DNA from: Streptacidiphilus jeojiense
GTDB taxonomy: Bacteria; Actinomycetota; Actinomycetes; Streptomycetales; Streptomycetaceae
Assembly (NCBI RefSeq): GCF_000719095.1
Contig: NZ_JOEH01000005.1
Location: 62,001-126,000, forward strand
Direction of reading: 5' to 3'
DNA: 64,000 nt
How positions within the stretch are numbered: position 1 is the stretch's first letter; every line of letters starts with the position of its first letter. The translations under genes were made by a program, and so were the position numbers. The notes below the pieces were generated by a model. It saw only the letters and a program-made list of their open reading frames with translations. It was not told where the DNA came from and made no database searches. This document shows positions 55,630 through 64,000 of the stretch, piece after piece.

Positions 55630-55718
55630 GATGGCGTCCTTCCACTATTTCGGCAGGTGCCGGATGTACGGATAGGCGGGCGTACGGGCCCGCTGCAAGG
55701 CAGGAGACGACGGAGTGG

Positions 55719-56282
55719 TTACTCCGCCACCTCGTCCTCGGCGGCGGGAGCCGGCGTACCGGCACCGCCCTGCTCGACCTTGGCCCGGAGAGCTTCCGCG
55801 GTGCGGGCGAACTCCGTGAGGGGAGCCTGGAAGGTGGCGGCGGCCTTGGCCATCGACGCCTTCAGGCCACCGGCCAGCTTGGCGAGCAGCACCTCGCGGG
55901 ACTCGAGGTCCGCGAGCTTCTTGATGTCATCGGCGGACAGCGCCTTACCGTCAAGGACACCGCCCTTGATGATCAGCGCAGGGTTGTCCTTGGCGAAGTC
56001 ACGCAGAGCCTTCGCCGACTCCACCGGGTCACCGGCGACGAAGGCGACAGCCGTCGGACCCGAGAACAGGTCGTCGAGCTCAGAGATCCCGGCCTCGTTG
56101 GCCGCGATCTTGGTCAGCGTGTTCTTCACCACGGCGTAATTGGCGTTGTCGCCGAGCGAGCGACGCAGCGTCTTCAGCTGCGCCACGGTCAGACCGCGGT
56201 ACTCGGTCAGCACCGCCGCGTTGGAGCCACGGAACTTGTCCGTCAGCTCTGCGACAGCGGCAGCCTTGTCGGGCCTTGCCAT
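55719..56282 (-). CDS. rplJ: 50S ribosomal protein L10
   Basis: L10 anchors L7/L12 to the ribosome base. The 187-residue protein starts [20 protein letters not shown], has [19 protein letters not shown] and [13 protein letters not shown], and ends in the L12-binding helix and an acidic Pro/Ala tail ([12 protein letters not shown]). In other bacteria the L10-L12 complex represses its own mRNA. The leader here is about 275 bases and holds an attenuator-like hairpin. Confidence 0.98.
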   Translation of the reverse strand: MARPDKAAAVAELTDKFRGSNAAVLTEYRGLTVAQLKTLRRSLGDNANYAVVKNTLTKIAANEAGISELDDLFSGPTAVAFVAGDPVESAKALRDFAKDNPALIIKGGVLDGKALSADDIKKLADLESREVLLAKLAGGLKASMAKAAATFQAPLTEFARTAEALRAKVEQGGAGTPAPAAEDEVAE

Positions 56283-56366
56283 AGGCTTACGCCTCCTTCC
56301 GTGATGTCGATGCGTGGCCGACCGTTGAGTCGACCTGCTACGCCCATACCGCCGGAAGAAAGTGTT

Positions 56367-56405
56367 CGAGAAAAACAGAACGGCCCCGGCGCAGGCGCAC
56401 GGGGC
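56367..56405 (-). promoter_or_regulatory. Attenuator-like hairpin in rplJ leader
   Basis: On the minus-strand transcript GCCCCG-T-GCG-CCTG-CGC-CGGGGC (56405-56383) is followed by CGTTCTGTTTTTCTCG, a T-rich tail, about 85 bases before the rplJ ATG. This has the form of a terminator inside a leader. A second small stem, CATGCC/GGCATG, lies at 56426-56441. L10-dependent control is inference. Confidence 0.6.
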
Positions 56406-56563
56406 TTCACATGCTCAACGGCGGCCATGCCTGACGGCATGCATCCGGAGCGCGATTGTCCTCATCCATCCTGCGCGGGTCGTCCGCATTCGCGGAGCCT
56501 TCGGTCCTCGCGTCCTCCCCTTGCAGGGCACGCGACAACAACCAGCGGTCTGTGGCAAGGACC

Positions 56564-56593
56564 AAGGTACGTGATGAGGCGCCCGGCGGGCAA
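56564..56593 (-). promoter_or_regulatory. rplJL promoter
   Basis: Minus-strand TTGCCC (56593-56588), 18-base spacer, TACCTT (56569-56564). Transcription would start near 56557 and give a leader of about 275 bases. It lies within the 351-base gap between the lipoprotein gene and rplJ. Confidence 0.65.
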
Positions 56594-56633
56594 ATCGCCC
56601 ACCGGGCGGGGCCGGGCGGGGCCCCGGCACCTG

Positions 56634-57476
56634 CTACTTGCTGAGCGAAGCCAGGTCCTCGGTGTCACTGGCCGGGGGTGCGGTGATCGTCACCGGGGTG
56701 TTGCTGAAGTCGGAGTAGTGGATGGTGATGTCCATCGTGCCCTGCGACGTCGTGGCGGTCTCGTGGACCTTCACCGGGAGACTCTGGTCGTTGACCCACA
56801 TGTCCACGGTCTCGGTGGTCATCCCGCTCTTGGCCGCCTGGTCGGCGATGGCCTTGAGGCCCGGGTCCGAGGAGACCAGCTTCTTCACGTCGACCGTGCC
56901 GGAGTAGTGCGTGGTGGACACGCCGTCCACGGTCTCCGTGCCGACGCGCCTGATGTCGCCGGAGGAGGTGAGCAGCTTGACCGAGGTGGACGGGTCCTGG
57001 CTGCCGCTCCTGTTGATGCTGTCGGCGAGGGCTTTGCCCCCGGCGCCCAGCTCCGAGAAATCGATCTTCAGCCAGTGCTTGCCGCCGAACTCCTTCGCCC
57101 CGGTGGCACCCATGTTGACGTACTCGGTGGTACCGGACATCAGCAGGCGCATGGTGCCGGGCAACTGAGGATTGGTCATGGTCGCGTCCAGGGCCACCGG
57201 CTTGTAGGACACCGTGCCGTTCATGGTGGACGTGCCGACCTTGGGTATCACCATCGTCATGTTCATCTTGGCGGCGCTGAAGCTCGAGGTCTTCTTCGTC
57301 GTCAGCGACAGCGCGTCAGCGACGCTGACCACGGCCGACTTGGCGCCGCTGACGCCCTTGGAGGCGGCGTCGGACGCCGTCTTCGCGGTCGAGCCGGAAC
57401 AGGCGGTCAGGGCGGTGAGCGCGGTCAGCGCCACACCGGCGGTGGTGGTGAGACGGAGCGCACGGGTACGGCGCAT
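56634..57476 (-). CDS. LolA-like lipoprotein (LppX/LprG-type fold)
   Basis: A 280-residue exported lipoprotein. The signal peptide ends at lipobox Leu23-Thr-Ala-Cys26, so the mature protein is anchored at Cys26 on the outer face of the membrane. The body has the LolA-superfamily pattern of strands, including KTSSFSAAKMNMTMVIPKVG, HYSGTVDVKKLV and VDMWVNDQSLPVKVHETATT. Such proteins bind lipids or hydrophobic ligands. An unknown lipoprotein lies between rplA and rplJ in other Streptomyces, from memory. It sits 146 bases after rplA and is separated by a strong hairpin. Confidence 0.85.
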   Translation of the reverse strand: MRRTRALRLTTTAGVALTALTALTACSGSTAKTASDAASKGVSGAKSAVVSVADALSLTTKKTSSFSAAKMNMTMVIPKVGTSTMNGTVSYKPVALDATMTNPQLPGTMRLLMSGTTEYVNMGATGAKEFGGKHWLKIDFSELGAGGKALADSINRSGSQDPSTSVKLLTSSGDIRRVGTETVDGVSTTHYSGTVDVKKLVSSDPGLKAIADQAAKSGMTTETVDMWVNDQSLPVKVHETATTSQGTMDITIHYSDFSNTPVTITAPPASDTEDLASLSK

Positions 57477-57539
57477 GTGAGTTCCCCCTGTGGTTCGTAC
57501 GAGATCTGCGAGGAGACGCTACACCTGGGGACCGACACG

Positions 57540-57588
57540 ACGACGGGCCGGTTCCCCTTCCGTTGCGGAAGCGGAACCGGCCCGTCGT
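57540..57588 (-). terminator. Terminator after rplA
   Basis: ACGACGGGCCGGTTCC and its perfect complement enclose an inner CTTCCG-TTG-CGGAAG stem with one C-C mismatch. It lies 34 bases after the rplA stop. Confidence 0.82.
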
Positions 57589-57622
57589 ATCGCTACTGCG
57601 ACCTGGCCGAGCTGATCGGAGA

Positions 57623-58345
57623 TCAGACCGAGGCCGGGTCCTCCTCGACGAGGAGGTTGCGGGTGCGGCTCGGGTCGACCTGGATGCCGGGGCCGATCGT
57701 GGTGCTGATCGCGACCTTCTTGATGTACCGGCCCTTGGAGGCGGACGGCTTGGCGCGGAGCACCTCGTCCAGGGCGGCGGCGTAGTTCTCGACCAGCTTC
57801 TCGGTGTCGAAGGACACCTTGCCGATGATCAGGTGCAGGTTCGAGTGCTTGTCGACGCGGAACTCGATCTTGCCGCCCTTGATCTCGGTCACGGCCTTGG
57901 CCACGTCCGGGGTCACGGTGCCGGTCTTCGGGTTCGGCATCAGGCCGCGGGGGCCGAGCACGCGGCCCAGACGACCGACCTTGCCCATGAGGTCCGGGGT
58001 GGACACGACGGCGTCGAAGTCCAGGCGGCCCTTGGCGACCTCGTCGATCAGCTCGTCGGCGCCGACGATGTCGGCGCCCGCAGCACGCGCGGCCTCGGCG
58101 CGGTCACCGGTCGCGAAGACCAGGACCCGGGCGGTCTTGCCGGTGCCGTGCGGGAGGTTGACGGTGCTGCGGACCATCTGGTCGGCCTTGCGCGGGTCGA
58201 CACCCAGACGCATGGCGACCTCGACGGTGCCGTCGAACTTGGAGGTGGAGGTCTCCTTGGCGAGGCGGATGGCCTCGAGGGGGGCGTACAGACGCTCGCG
58301 GTCGATCTTCTCCGCCGCGGCGTTCAGAGCCTTGCTGCGCTTCAC
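57623..58345 (-). CDS. rplA: 50S ribosomal protein L1
   Basis: L1 forms the E-site stalk and in many bacteria represses its own operon by binding the rplK leader. The 240 residues include [60 protein letters not shown] and [16 protein letters not shown]. It lies 89 bases after rplK. Confidence 0.98.
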   Translation of the reverse strand: MKRSKALNAAAEKIDRERLYAPLEAIRLAKETSTSKFDGTVEVAMRLGVDPRKADQMVRSTVNLPHGTGKTARVLVFATGDRAEAARAAGADIVGADELIDEVAKGRLDFDAVVSTPDLMGKVGRLGRVLGPRGLMPNPKTGTVTPDVAKAVTEIKGGKIEFRVDKHSNLHLIIGKVSFDTEKLVENYAAALDEVLRAKPSASKGRYIKKVAISTTIGPGIQVDPSRTRNLLVEEDPASV

Positions 58346-58434
58346 TGCTGCTCCTGTGGATAAAAGACGTGGAGTTGTGGTGGCTGCGGGCCGCGCTCGG
58401 CCCTACCACGAACCGTTCCGGTGCTGAGGGGTAC

Positions 58435-58869
58435 TCAGCCCTCGACGGTGATGCCCATCGAACGGGCGGTGCCCGCGATGATCTTGTCGGCCTGCTCCAG
58501 GGAGTTGGCGTTCAGGTCGGGCAGCTTGGTGGTCGCGATCTCGCGGACCTGGGCAGCCGTGATCTTGGCGACCTTGGTCTTGTGCGGCTCGCCGGAGCCC
58601 TTCTCCACGCCCGCGGCCTTGAGGATCAGCTTGGCGGCCGGCGGAGTCTTGGTGATGAAGGTGAAGGAACGGTCTTCGTAGACCGTGATCTCCACCGGCA
58701 CGACCATGCCACGCTGCGACTCGGTCGCGGCGTTGTAGGCCTTGCAGAACTCCATGATGTTGACGCCGTGCTGACCCAGGGCAGGGCCGACGGGCGGCGC
58801 GGGGTTGGCCGCACCGGCGTTGATCTGGAGCTTGATAAGCCCCGTGACCTTCTTCTTCTTGGGAGGCAT
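58435..58869 (-). CDS. rplK: 50S ribosomal protein L11
   Basis: L11 binds the GTPase-associated centre of 23S rRNA and is needed for the stringent response and thiostrepton binding. The 144 residues show the Pro-rich N-terminal [39 protein letters not shown], and the C-terminal RNA-binding [20 protein letters not shown] promoter with -10 TATCCT lies 124 bases upstream, just after the unknown gene's stop, so rplKA does not depend on read-through from nusG. Confidence 0.98.
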
Positions 58870-58992
58870 GCTCTCTCCGGGTCCTTACGAGAGGTGTTCC
58901 CGACCGGCGTGCGGAAGCACGACGGCGGGGCCTTGGGTTTCCGTGTGGCTTCTCGCCGACCGAACGGTCCGGCTCTGCGCACACATCGAACC

Positions 58993-59022
58993 AGGATAGC
59001 CCGAAAGGGGCAGCGATCCTAA
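58993..59022 (-). promoter_or_regulatory. rplKA promoter
   Basis: Minus-strand TTAGGA (59022-59017), 18-base spacer, TATCCT (58998-58993). The -10 is good and the -35 weak. It begins one base after the stop codon of the upstream unknown gene. Confidence 0.55.
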
Positions 59023-59023
59023 A

Positions 59024-60733
59024 TCACGGTCCCGGGGGTGGATCCGGGGACGGATCCACCGGGGATTCGGCCCCGGTCGGCGGTGCCTGCGGGCTGGCCG
59101 CCGGCCGCGAGCCGGCGCGCCGGTTGCCGAGGATCCCCAGCAGTACCGCGGCCCCGCCGGCCGCCGCGGCGGCCGCGCCCGCCACCGCCTGGACCGGACC
59201 GGGCAGACCGCTGTCCTGGAGCGGGCCGCCCGAGCCGCGCACGATTCGGCCGCCGGGGGGCACCCCGGGTCGGTAGGCGACCGGGTCGGGGCCGGTTTCA
59301 AGGGTACGGAGGTCGCGGAGCTGCTGGCGGAGCACCGGGACGGTGTCCTGGAACCCGGTGATCCGCAGGGCGATCCCCAGCTCCGCGTCCACCAGCAGTT
59401 CCATCCTGTCGCAGAACGCCAGGAACGGGGACGGGCGGACCCCGTTCCTGTTCCTGGCGTTGATCCGCAGGGCCGGCCTGCCCAGGAACCCGACCCGGCT
59501 GTCGGCGACGAGATCCAGCAGGAGCAGCCAGGAGAGGTCGAGCCCCTGCCCGGGAACGAGCTCCGGCGGCTGCGGAGCGACCGTCACCAGGCGGTCGGGG
59601 AAGAGGCGGTAGCCGGTCCCGCCGTCGCAGGCGAGCACCGCGGGATTCTTGCCGGGGAGTCCGCGCAGCAGTTCCACGCGGTAATGGAGCAGATCGCCGA
59701 AGAGCAGCCGGAAGGACTGGTGGACCCGGCCCGGGGCGTTGTCCAGCAGCGCCCGCAGCACCGCCTCCGGGGCCAGCGCCGACACCAGGGGGTTGCCGCC
59801 GACGGTCCCGGCCAGGGCCCCGGTGTCCATCCAGTGGTGCACGTCCGCGGTGAACGCCGGGCCGCCCCGGCCGCTGCGGTGGAGCAGCCGGGCGAGCTCG
59901 GCGTCCGACGGGAGCGGGTCGGCGACCTGCCGGACCGGGGTGTCCTCGGTGAACCAGGGTTCGTCGTCCTCGGGCGGGGCCAGCGGACGGGCCGTTCGGA
60001 GCCGGAACGCGGCTCGGACCGCCTCGCCGAGCACCGCGTCCACCCCGTGGGCGACCGAGCGCACCCGGGCAGGGACCTCGAAGTCCAGGCCGGCATCGTC
60101 CGACGGGGGCGGCCCCACCGGGTGGGCGGCTTTCACCAGCGACGGGGAGAGGGCGAGGCCGGTCAGTTCGTCGGTGCGGTAGGGCTCGCCCTCGGCGTGG
60201 TCGGTGCGGCGCAGCAGGATGCCCAGTTCCGCGTCCACCAGGACGTCGATCCGGTCGACCAGGTCGGAGAAGGCCGGAGGCCCCGCCGGGGCGACGACGG
60301 GCCGCGGGGTCGCCGTCACGGCGACGGCCGACCGGTCCTCGACGACGGCGCTGCCGGTGACCGCCAGCTCGAAGCCGACCAGCAGCCAACCGGGGTCGAG
60401 CAGCTCGCGCAGCGGCTCGGGGCTGTCCGGCGGCAGCGGTCCCGGTTCGGCCCGGAAGACGGTCCGGGTCTCCGGGCTCCGGCCGGGATCCGGGTCCACT
60501 GCCTCGTCGTCGGCCTCGTCGCCGCCGAACGCCTGTGCCACCAGCCGTCCGACCAGGCCCGGGCTGTCGCCGACCAGCTTGGCCCTGGCCTGCTGGAGCG
60601 AGTCGTGCAGCAGCCGCAGCTCGACCGCGCGGTCCCTGCGGCTCAGCAGGGTGCCGGTGATCACGGCCCCGTGGGCGCTCCCCGAGGCGCGGTGGAGCAG
60701 AGCGACGGCGTCGATCGGATCCGTGGGGTCCAT
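59024..60733 (-). CDS. Unrecognised tandem-repeat protein inserted between nusG and rplK
   Basis: I do not recognise this 569-residue protein. Two halves look alike. DRIDVLVDAELGILLR (160-175) and DRMELLVDAELGIALR (442-457) share 12 of 16 residues, 282 apart, each preceded by a GWLLVGFEL or SWLLLLDLV strand (115 and 401). The VDAELG-hxLR signature resembles the last strands of LolA/RseB-type folds (inference). There is no signal peptide. Near the C-terminus, residues ~514-536 (VQAVAGAAAAAAGGAAVLLG) form a weak hydrophobic helix with Arg after it, then a Pro-rich tail. ATG at 60733 is preferred over one at 60751 that sits one base from a hairpin; neither has a strong ribosome site. Confidence 0.75.
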   Translation of the reverse strand: MDPTDPIDAVALLHRASGSAHGAVITGTLLSRRDRAVELRLLHDSLQQARAKLVGDSPGLVGRLVAQAFGGDEADDEAVDPDPGRSPETRTVFRAEPGPLPPDSPEPLRELLDPGWLLVGFELAVTGSAVVEDRSAVAVTATPRPVVAPAGPPAFSDLVDRIDVLVDAELGILLRRTDHAEGEPYRTDELTGLALSPSLVKAAHPVGPPPSDDAGLDFEVPARVRSVAHGVDAVLGEAVRAAFRLRTARPLAPPEDDEPWFTEDTPVRQVADPLPSDAELARLLHRSGRGGPAFTADVHHWMDTGALAGTVGGNPLVSALAPEAVLRALLDNAPGRVHQSFRLLFGDLLHYRVELLRGLPGKNPAVLACDGGTGYRLFPDRLVTVAPQPPELVPGQGLDLSWLLLLDLVADSRVGFLGRPALRINARNRNGVRPSPFLAFCDRMELLVDAELGIALRITGFQDTVPVLRQQLRDLRTLETGPDPVAYRPGVPPGGRIVRGSGGPLQDSGLPGPVQAVAGAAAAAAGGAAVLLGILGNRRAGSRPAASPQAPPTGAESPVDPSPDPPPGP

Positions 60734-60752
60734 GGCCGGGGGCCTACCCATG

Positions 60753-60791
60753 CGCGAGGGCCCCGTACCTTCGCGGTACGGGGCCCTCGCG
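60753..60791 (-). terminator. Strong hairpin between nusG and the unknown gene
   Basis: A perfect 17-bp stem (CGCGAGGGCCCCGTACC and complement) with a 5-base loop lies 31 bases after the nusG stop and 20 bases before the ATG at 60733. It should end most secE-nusG transcription. Confidence 0.82.
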
Positions 60792-60822
60792 GCTGCTGCC
60801 GCCTGCTGATCGCTCGTTCGTG

Positions 60823-61710
60823 TCAGTCGTTCTTGGCGATCTGGTCGAAGGAGAGCTCGACCGGGGTCTCCCGGCCGAAGATCTCGACCAGGCCCTTGAC
60901 CTTCTTGGAGTCCGGGTTGATCTCGTTGATCGTCGCCTGGAGGGTGGCGAAGGGGCCGTCGGTGACCGTGACCGAGTCGCCGACCTCGAAGTCCAGGACC
61001 TGGATCTCGGAGGAGTTGACCTGCACCGGCCGGCCAGCCTCACGGGCGGCGGCGCGCTCGACCTCGGGGGCGAGCATCTTGACGACCTCGTCCAGGGTCA
61101 GCGGGTACGGGTCGTAGGCGTTGCCGACGAAGCCGGTGACACCGGGGGTGTTGCGGACCACGCCCCAGGACTCGTTGGTGAGGTCCATGCGCACCAGCAC
61201 GTAGCCGGGGAGCTTGTTCTGGCGAGTCGTCTTGCGCTCGCCGTTCTTGATCTGGACGACCTCTTCCTGGGGCACCTCGGCCTGGTAGATGTAGTCCTCG
61301 ACGTTGAGCGAGACGGCGCGCTGCTCCAGGTTGGACTTAACCCGGTTCTCGTAGCCGGCGTAGGTGTGGATGACGTACCACTCGCCGGGGGCGGTGCGCA
61401 GCTCCTCGCGGAACGCGACGATCGGGTCGACGTCCACGTCGACCTCGGCTTCGGCCTCCTCGGCCGATTCGAGGGCCTCGGACTCGTCGGCGGTGACCAC
61501 GGTCAGCGCCTCCTCCTCGGCGGACTCGCCGGCGGCGGCGTCGGCAGCCTCGACCTCGTCCTCGTCACCATCGACGTTCTCGATGATCTGCTCGGCGGAG
61601 TCGTCGGCCTCGGCCCACGCAGACGCGTCCTGCTCCGCAACGCCGGCCGACTCGACGGCTTCGTCAGCCTCGGGGGCCTGCGCTGCGTCGTACAGGTGGG
61701 ACTCAGACAC
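60823..61710 (-). CDS. nusG: Transcription termination/antitermination factor NusG
   Basis: NusG binds RNA polymerase and links it to Rho or to ribosomal S10. It has 295 residues. The first ~105 are a strongly acidic Ala/Glu/Asp-rich extension typical of Streptomyces NusG. The NGN domain follows ([53 protein letters not shown]), then the C-terminal KOW domain ([20 protein letters not shown]). GTG start with GGAAG upstream. It lies 183 bases after secE. Confidence 0.98.
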   Translation of the reverse strand: MSESHLYDAAQAPEADEAVESAGVAEQDASAWAEADDSAEQIIENVDGDEDEVEAADAAAGESAEEEALTVVTADESEALESAEEAEAEVDVDVDPIVAFREELRTAPGEWYVIHTYAGYENRVKSNLEQRAVSLNVEDYIYQAEVPQEEVVQIKNGERKTTRQNKLPGYVLVRMDLTNESWGVVRNTPGVTGFVGNAYDPYPLTLDEVVKMLAPEVERAAAREAGRPVQVNSSEIQVLDFEVGDSVTVTDGPFATLQATINEINPDSKKVKGLVEIFGRETPVELSFDQIAKND

Positions 61711-61893
61711 GTTGGCTGCTTCTTCCTGGAGATGAAGGGTGGGACGGTACCGGACCGTCCACAGGGAGAAGCAGGGCTTGGCTGCGGGCGGCTCGGATAC
61801 TCAACGATACCGACACAACGGTAGCGGAGCGCCCGGACCGGGTTGTCCCACGAGGGCTCGGACCGGGCCGACCCGGTCCGCTACGAGCGCCGA

Positions 61894-62226
61894 TCAGGCG
61901 AAGATGAGCTTGGCGAGCGCCGCGAAGCCGGTGTCCAGGCCGTACACCAGGGCCATGATCACCACGACGAAGACCACGACGACCGTCGTGTACGTGGTGA
62001 GGTCATTGCGGCTCGGCCAGACGACCTTGCGCAGCTCGGCGATGATCTGCCGGTAGAAGAGCGCGATCCGGGCGAAGATGTTGGGGCGGTCCCCACGCTT
62101 CTTCTTGCCGTCCTTGCCTGCTGACCTGTTGGCACGCTTGCGGTCACGGCGGGACAGAGTCTCGCTCTGTTCGTCCGCCGCGTTACCACTGTCAGGTGTC
62201 GCGGTGGAGCCCACGGTCTCCGTCAC
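61894..62226 (-). CDS. secE: Preprotein translocase subunit SecE
   Basis: SecE clamps SecY in the membrane channel. The 110 residues have a basic, Ser/Asp-rich N-terminal stretch, the amphipathic helix FYRQIIAELRKVVWPSRNDL, and one C-terminal membrane helix (TTVVVVFVVVIMALVYGLD), the short Gram-positive form. GTG start. It lies 110 bases after tRNA-Trp, a classic arrangement. Confidence 0.96.
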   Translation of the reverse strand: MTETVGSTATPDSGNAADEQSETLSRRDRKRANRSAGKDGKKKRGDRPNIFARIALFYRQIIAELRKVVWPSRNDLTTYTTVVVVFVVVIMALVYGLDTGFAALAKLIFA

Positions 62227-62336
62227 TCGTCCCTCACCTGAATCCGGGTACCTGTTGCGAGAACCGCAGTGCTTGCGGCCTCGGGAATGCAGTGCTGACG
62301 GTACCGCCTGTCGCCGTCAGGCAACAGGGCGGACAG

Positions 62337-62409
62337 CAGGGCCGGAGGGACTTGAACCCCCAACCGCCGGTTTTGGAGACCGGTGCTCTACCAATTGAGC
62401 TACGACCCT
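62337..62409 (-). tRNA. tRNA-Trp (anticodon CCA)
   Basis: The minus strand gives a 73-base cloverleaf: acceptor AGGGTCG/CGGCCCT with one G-U pair, D arm with TAGCTCAATTGGTAGAGCA, anticodon stem CCGGT/ACCGG with loop CTCCAAA, and T arm GGGGGTTCAAGTCCCTC. The 3' CCA is not encoded. It precedes secE and nusG in the same direction. A 7-bp hairpin (GAATCCG/CGGATTC, 62412-62431) lies just before its 5' end. Confidence 0.96.
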
Positions 62410-62719
62410 TTGAATCCGCAGCCACGGATTCGCGAGGCCCAACCTACCGTATCGGGGCTGCCGCGCGGTGAACGCTGCACCCTGAGCCTTCGGGCGGGAC
62501 CATCGAGGCTTGAGTGTAGGGGGTGGAACGGTGATTGGTCGAATGGGTAGGCCCCGCTGATCTGCGGCGGCTGCCGGGACCGTGGGCCGATCGGGGCCGA
62601 AGCGCCGCTGCTGGGAGCGTCGGCGACGCTGCGAGCGGCGGAGGGAGCGGCGGTGCGGGGCGCATCCGCCGGGTGAAACCTCGATGCCCGGGCGGCGCGG
62701 CTTCTGGGACCATGCAGGC
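62410..62719. other. Divergent intergenic region tRNA-Trp / aspC
   Basis: A 310-base stretch without a gene. It must hold the promoter of the tRNA-Trp/secE/nusG unit on the minus strand and that of the aminotransferase gene on the plus strand. TACGGT and TAGGTT near 62440-62450 (minus strand) are weak -10 candidates. I saw no convincing -35. Confidence 0.5.
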
Positions 62720-63967
62720 ATGAGCGCTGCGTTTCCCCACCCAGACCCCAGCATCCGCCCGGCCGACCGTCGGGTCTCGGCCCGCATCGGCGCCATCGCG
62801 GAGTCCGCGACCCTCGCCGTCGACGCCAAGGCCAAGGCCCTCAAGGCCGCCGGGCGCCCGGTGATCGGCTTCGGCGCCGGCGAGCCCGACTTCCCGACGC
62901 CCGGCTACATCGTGGACGCGGCGGTGGCCGCCTGCCGCGACCCCAAGAACCACCGCTACACCCCGGCCGGCGGGCTGCCCGAGCTCAAGGCCGCCATCGC
63001 GGCGAAGACGCTGCGGGACTCCGGCTGGGCCGTCGAGGCCTCGCAGGTGCTGGTGACCAACGGCGGCAAGCAGGCCATCTACGAGGCCTTCGCCGCGATC
63101 CTGGACCCGGGCGACGAGGTGATCGTGCCCGCGCCGTACTGGACCACCTACCCGGAGTCGATCCAGCTGGCGGGCGGGGTCGCGGTGGAGGTGGTCGCCG
63201 ACGAGACCACCGGCTACAAGGTCTCGGTGCAGCAGCTGGAGGCGGCGCGCACCGAGAACACCAAGGTGCTGCTGTTCGTCTCGCCCTCCAACCCGACCGG
63301 CGCCGTCTACACCCGCGCCGAGGTGGAGGCGGTGGGCCGCTGGGCCGCCGAGCACGGGCTGTGGGTGCTGACCGACGAGATCTACGAACACCTGGTCTAC
63401 GGGGACGCCGAGTTCGTCTCGCTGCCGGTGGCGGTGCCGGAGCTGGCCGACAAGTGCATCGTGGTCAACGGCGTCGCCAAGACCTACGCCATGACCGGCT
63501 GGCGGGTCGGCTGGGTGGTCGGCCCGCAGGACGTGATCAAGGCGGCGACCAACCTGCAGTCGCACGCGACCTCCAATGTGAGCAATGTCGCGCAGGTGGC
63601 GGCGCTGGCGGCGGTCTCCGGGGACCTGGCCGCGGTGGACGAGATGAAGACCGCCTTCGACCGGCGCCGGAAGACCATCGTGCGGATGCTGAACGAGATC
63701 CCCGGGGTGGTCTGCCCGGAGCCGGAGGGCGCGTTCTACGCCTACCCGTCGGTGAAGGGACTGCTGGGCAAGGAGATCCGGGGCCGGCGGGCGCAGTCGT
63801 CCGCGGAGCTGGCGGCGCTGATCCTGGACGAGGCCGAGGTCGCGGTGGTGCCCGGCGAGGCCTTCGGGACGCCGGGGTACCTACGGCTGTCCTACGCACT
63901 GGGCGACGACGACCTGGTCGAGGGCGTCTCCCGGCTGCAGAAGCTGCTGGGCGAGGCGCAGGACTGA
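62720..63967 (+). CDS. aspC: Aspartate aminotransferase (class I, PLP-dependent)
   Basis: Transfers the amino group between aspartate and 2-oxoglutarate. The 415-residue fold-type I enzyme has [55 protein letters not shown], the [14 protein letters not shown]-ring Asp-Tyr block, [16 protein letters not shown] with the PLP lysine, and a C-terminal YLRLSYALG with the substrate-carboxylate arginine. ATG at 62720 matches the family start. It is divergent from the secE side. The family also includes aromatic and glutamate-type transaminases, so the exact substrate is likely but not certain. Confidence 0.93.
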   Translation: MSAAFPHPDPSIRPADRRVSARIGAIAESATLAVDAKAKALKAAGRPVIGFGAGEPDFPTPGYIVDAAVAACRDPKNHRYTPAGGLPELKAAIAAKTLRDSGWAVEASQVLVTNGGKQAIYEAFAAILDPGDEVIVPAPYWTTYPESIQLAGGVAVEVVADETTGYKVSVQQLEAARTENTKVLLFVSPSNPTGAVYTRAEVEAVGRWAAEHGLWVLTDEIYEHLVYGDAEFVSLPVAVPELADKCIVVNGVAKTYAMTGWRVGWVVGPQDVIKAATNLQSHATSNVSNVAQVAALAAVSGDLAAVDEMKTAFDRRRKTIVRMLNEIPGVVCPEPEGAFYAYPSVKGLLGKEIRGRRAQSSAELAALILDEAEVAVVPGEAFGTPGYLRLSYALGDDDLVEGVSRLQKLLGEAQD

Positions 63968-64000
63968 AGTCGCTTCTCGGGGCCCGTCGGCCCGGCTCCG

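Overview
The window is a high-GC actinobacterial chromosome segment. Gene order (coaA-glmM-rpsI-rplM, truA-rplQ-rpoA, the spc and S10 operons, tuf-fusA-rpsG-rpsL, rpoC-rpoB, rplL-rplJ, rplA-rplK, nusG-secE-tRNA-Trp, aspC) is the layout I know from Streptomyces. GTG/TTG starts, GC-rich third codon positions and Ala/Pro-rich linkers also fit. I would call it Streptomycetaceae (Streptomyces, Kitasatospora or Streptacidiphilus); the genus cannot be fixed by eye. I saw no insertion sequence, prophage or CRISPR array.

Layout. 1-8.1 kb: the end of pantothenate kinase, glmM, rpsI/rplM, an ABC-F ATPase, a secreted SGNH/GDSL hydrolase, a membrane-anchored protein on the + strand, and truA. 8.1-14.5 kb (- strand): rplQ, rpoA, rpsK, rpsM, rpmJ (short, Zn type), infA, map, adk, secY. 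14.8-24.6 kb (- strand): the spc and S10 ribosomal-protein operons, rplO back to rpsJ, with many 1-base stop/start overlaps. 25.0-35.5 kb: a rhamnose-linked surface-glycan locus. rfbB, rfbD, a flippase, a DUF2304 protein, two GT2 glycosyltransferases, a DUF2142 protein and a GT-C-type membrane protein lie on the - strand; rfbA-rfbC diverge on the + strand. This locus fills the gap between the str and S10 operons. 35.6-40.0 kb: tuf, fusA, rpsG, rpsL. 40.4-46.8 kb: four actinobacterial proteins of poorly known function (DUF1707/DUF4190, DUF2637, DUF2786, helicase-associated). 46.9-54.4 kb: rpoC and rpoB. 55.2-56.3 kb: rplL, rplJ. 56.6-57.5 kb: a LolA-like lipoprotein. 57.6-58.9 kb: rplA, rplK. 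59.0-60.7 kb: an unrecognised two-repeat protein between rplK and nusG. 60.8-62.4 kb: nusG, secE, tRNA-Trp. 62.7-64.0 kb: aspartate aminotransferase.

Most of the window serves transcription and translation: about 30 ribosomal proteins, RNA polymerase alpha, beta and beta', NusG, IF-1, EF-Tu and EF-G, and the SecY/SecE export channel. I could read good sigma-70-type promoters for rplM, rpsL, rpoB and rplJ, and strong hairpins after rpsI, rplQ, rplO, rplL, rplA and nusG, so the expression units can be drawn.

The most unusual items are the 569-residue tandem-repeat protein inserted between nusG and rplK, the overlapping-gene glycan operon at the str/S10 boundary, a 24-base motif shared by the rpsL and rpsJ leaders, and an attenuator-like hairpin in the rplJ leader.
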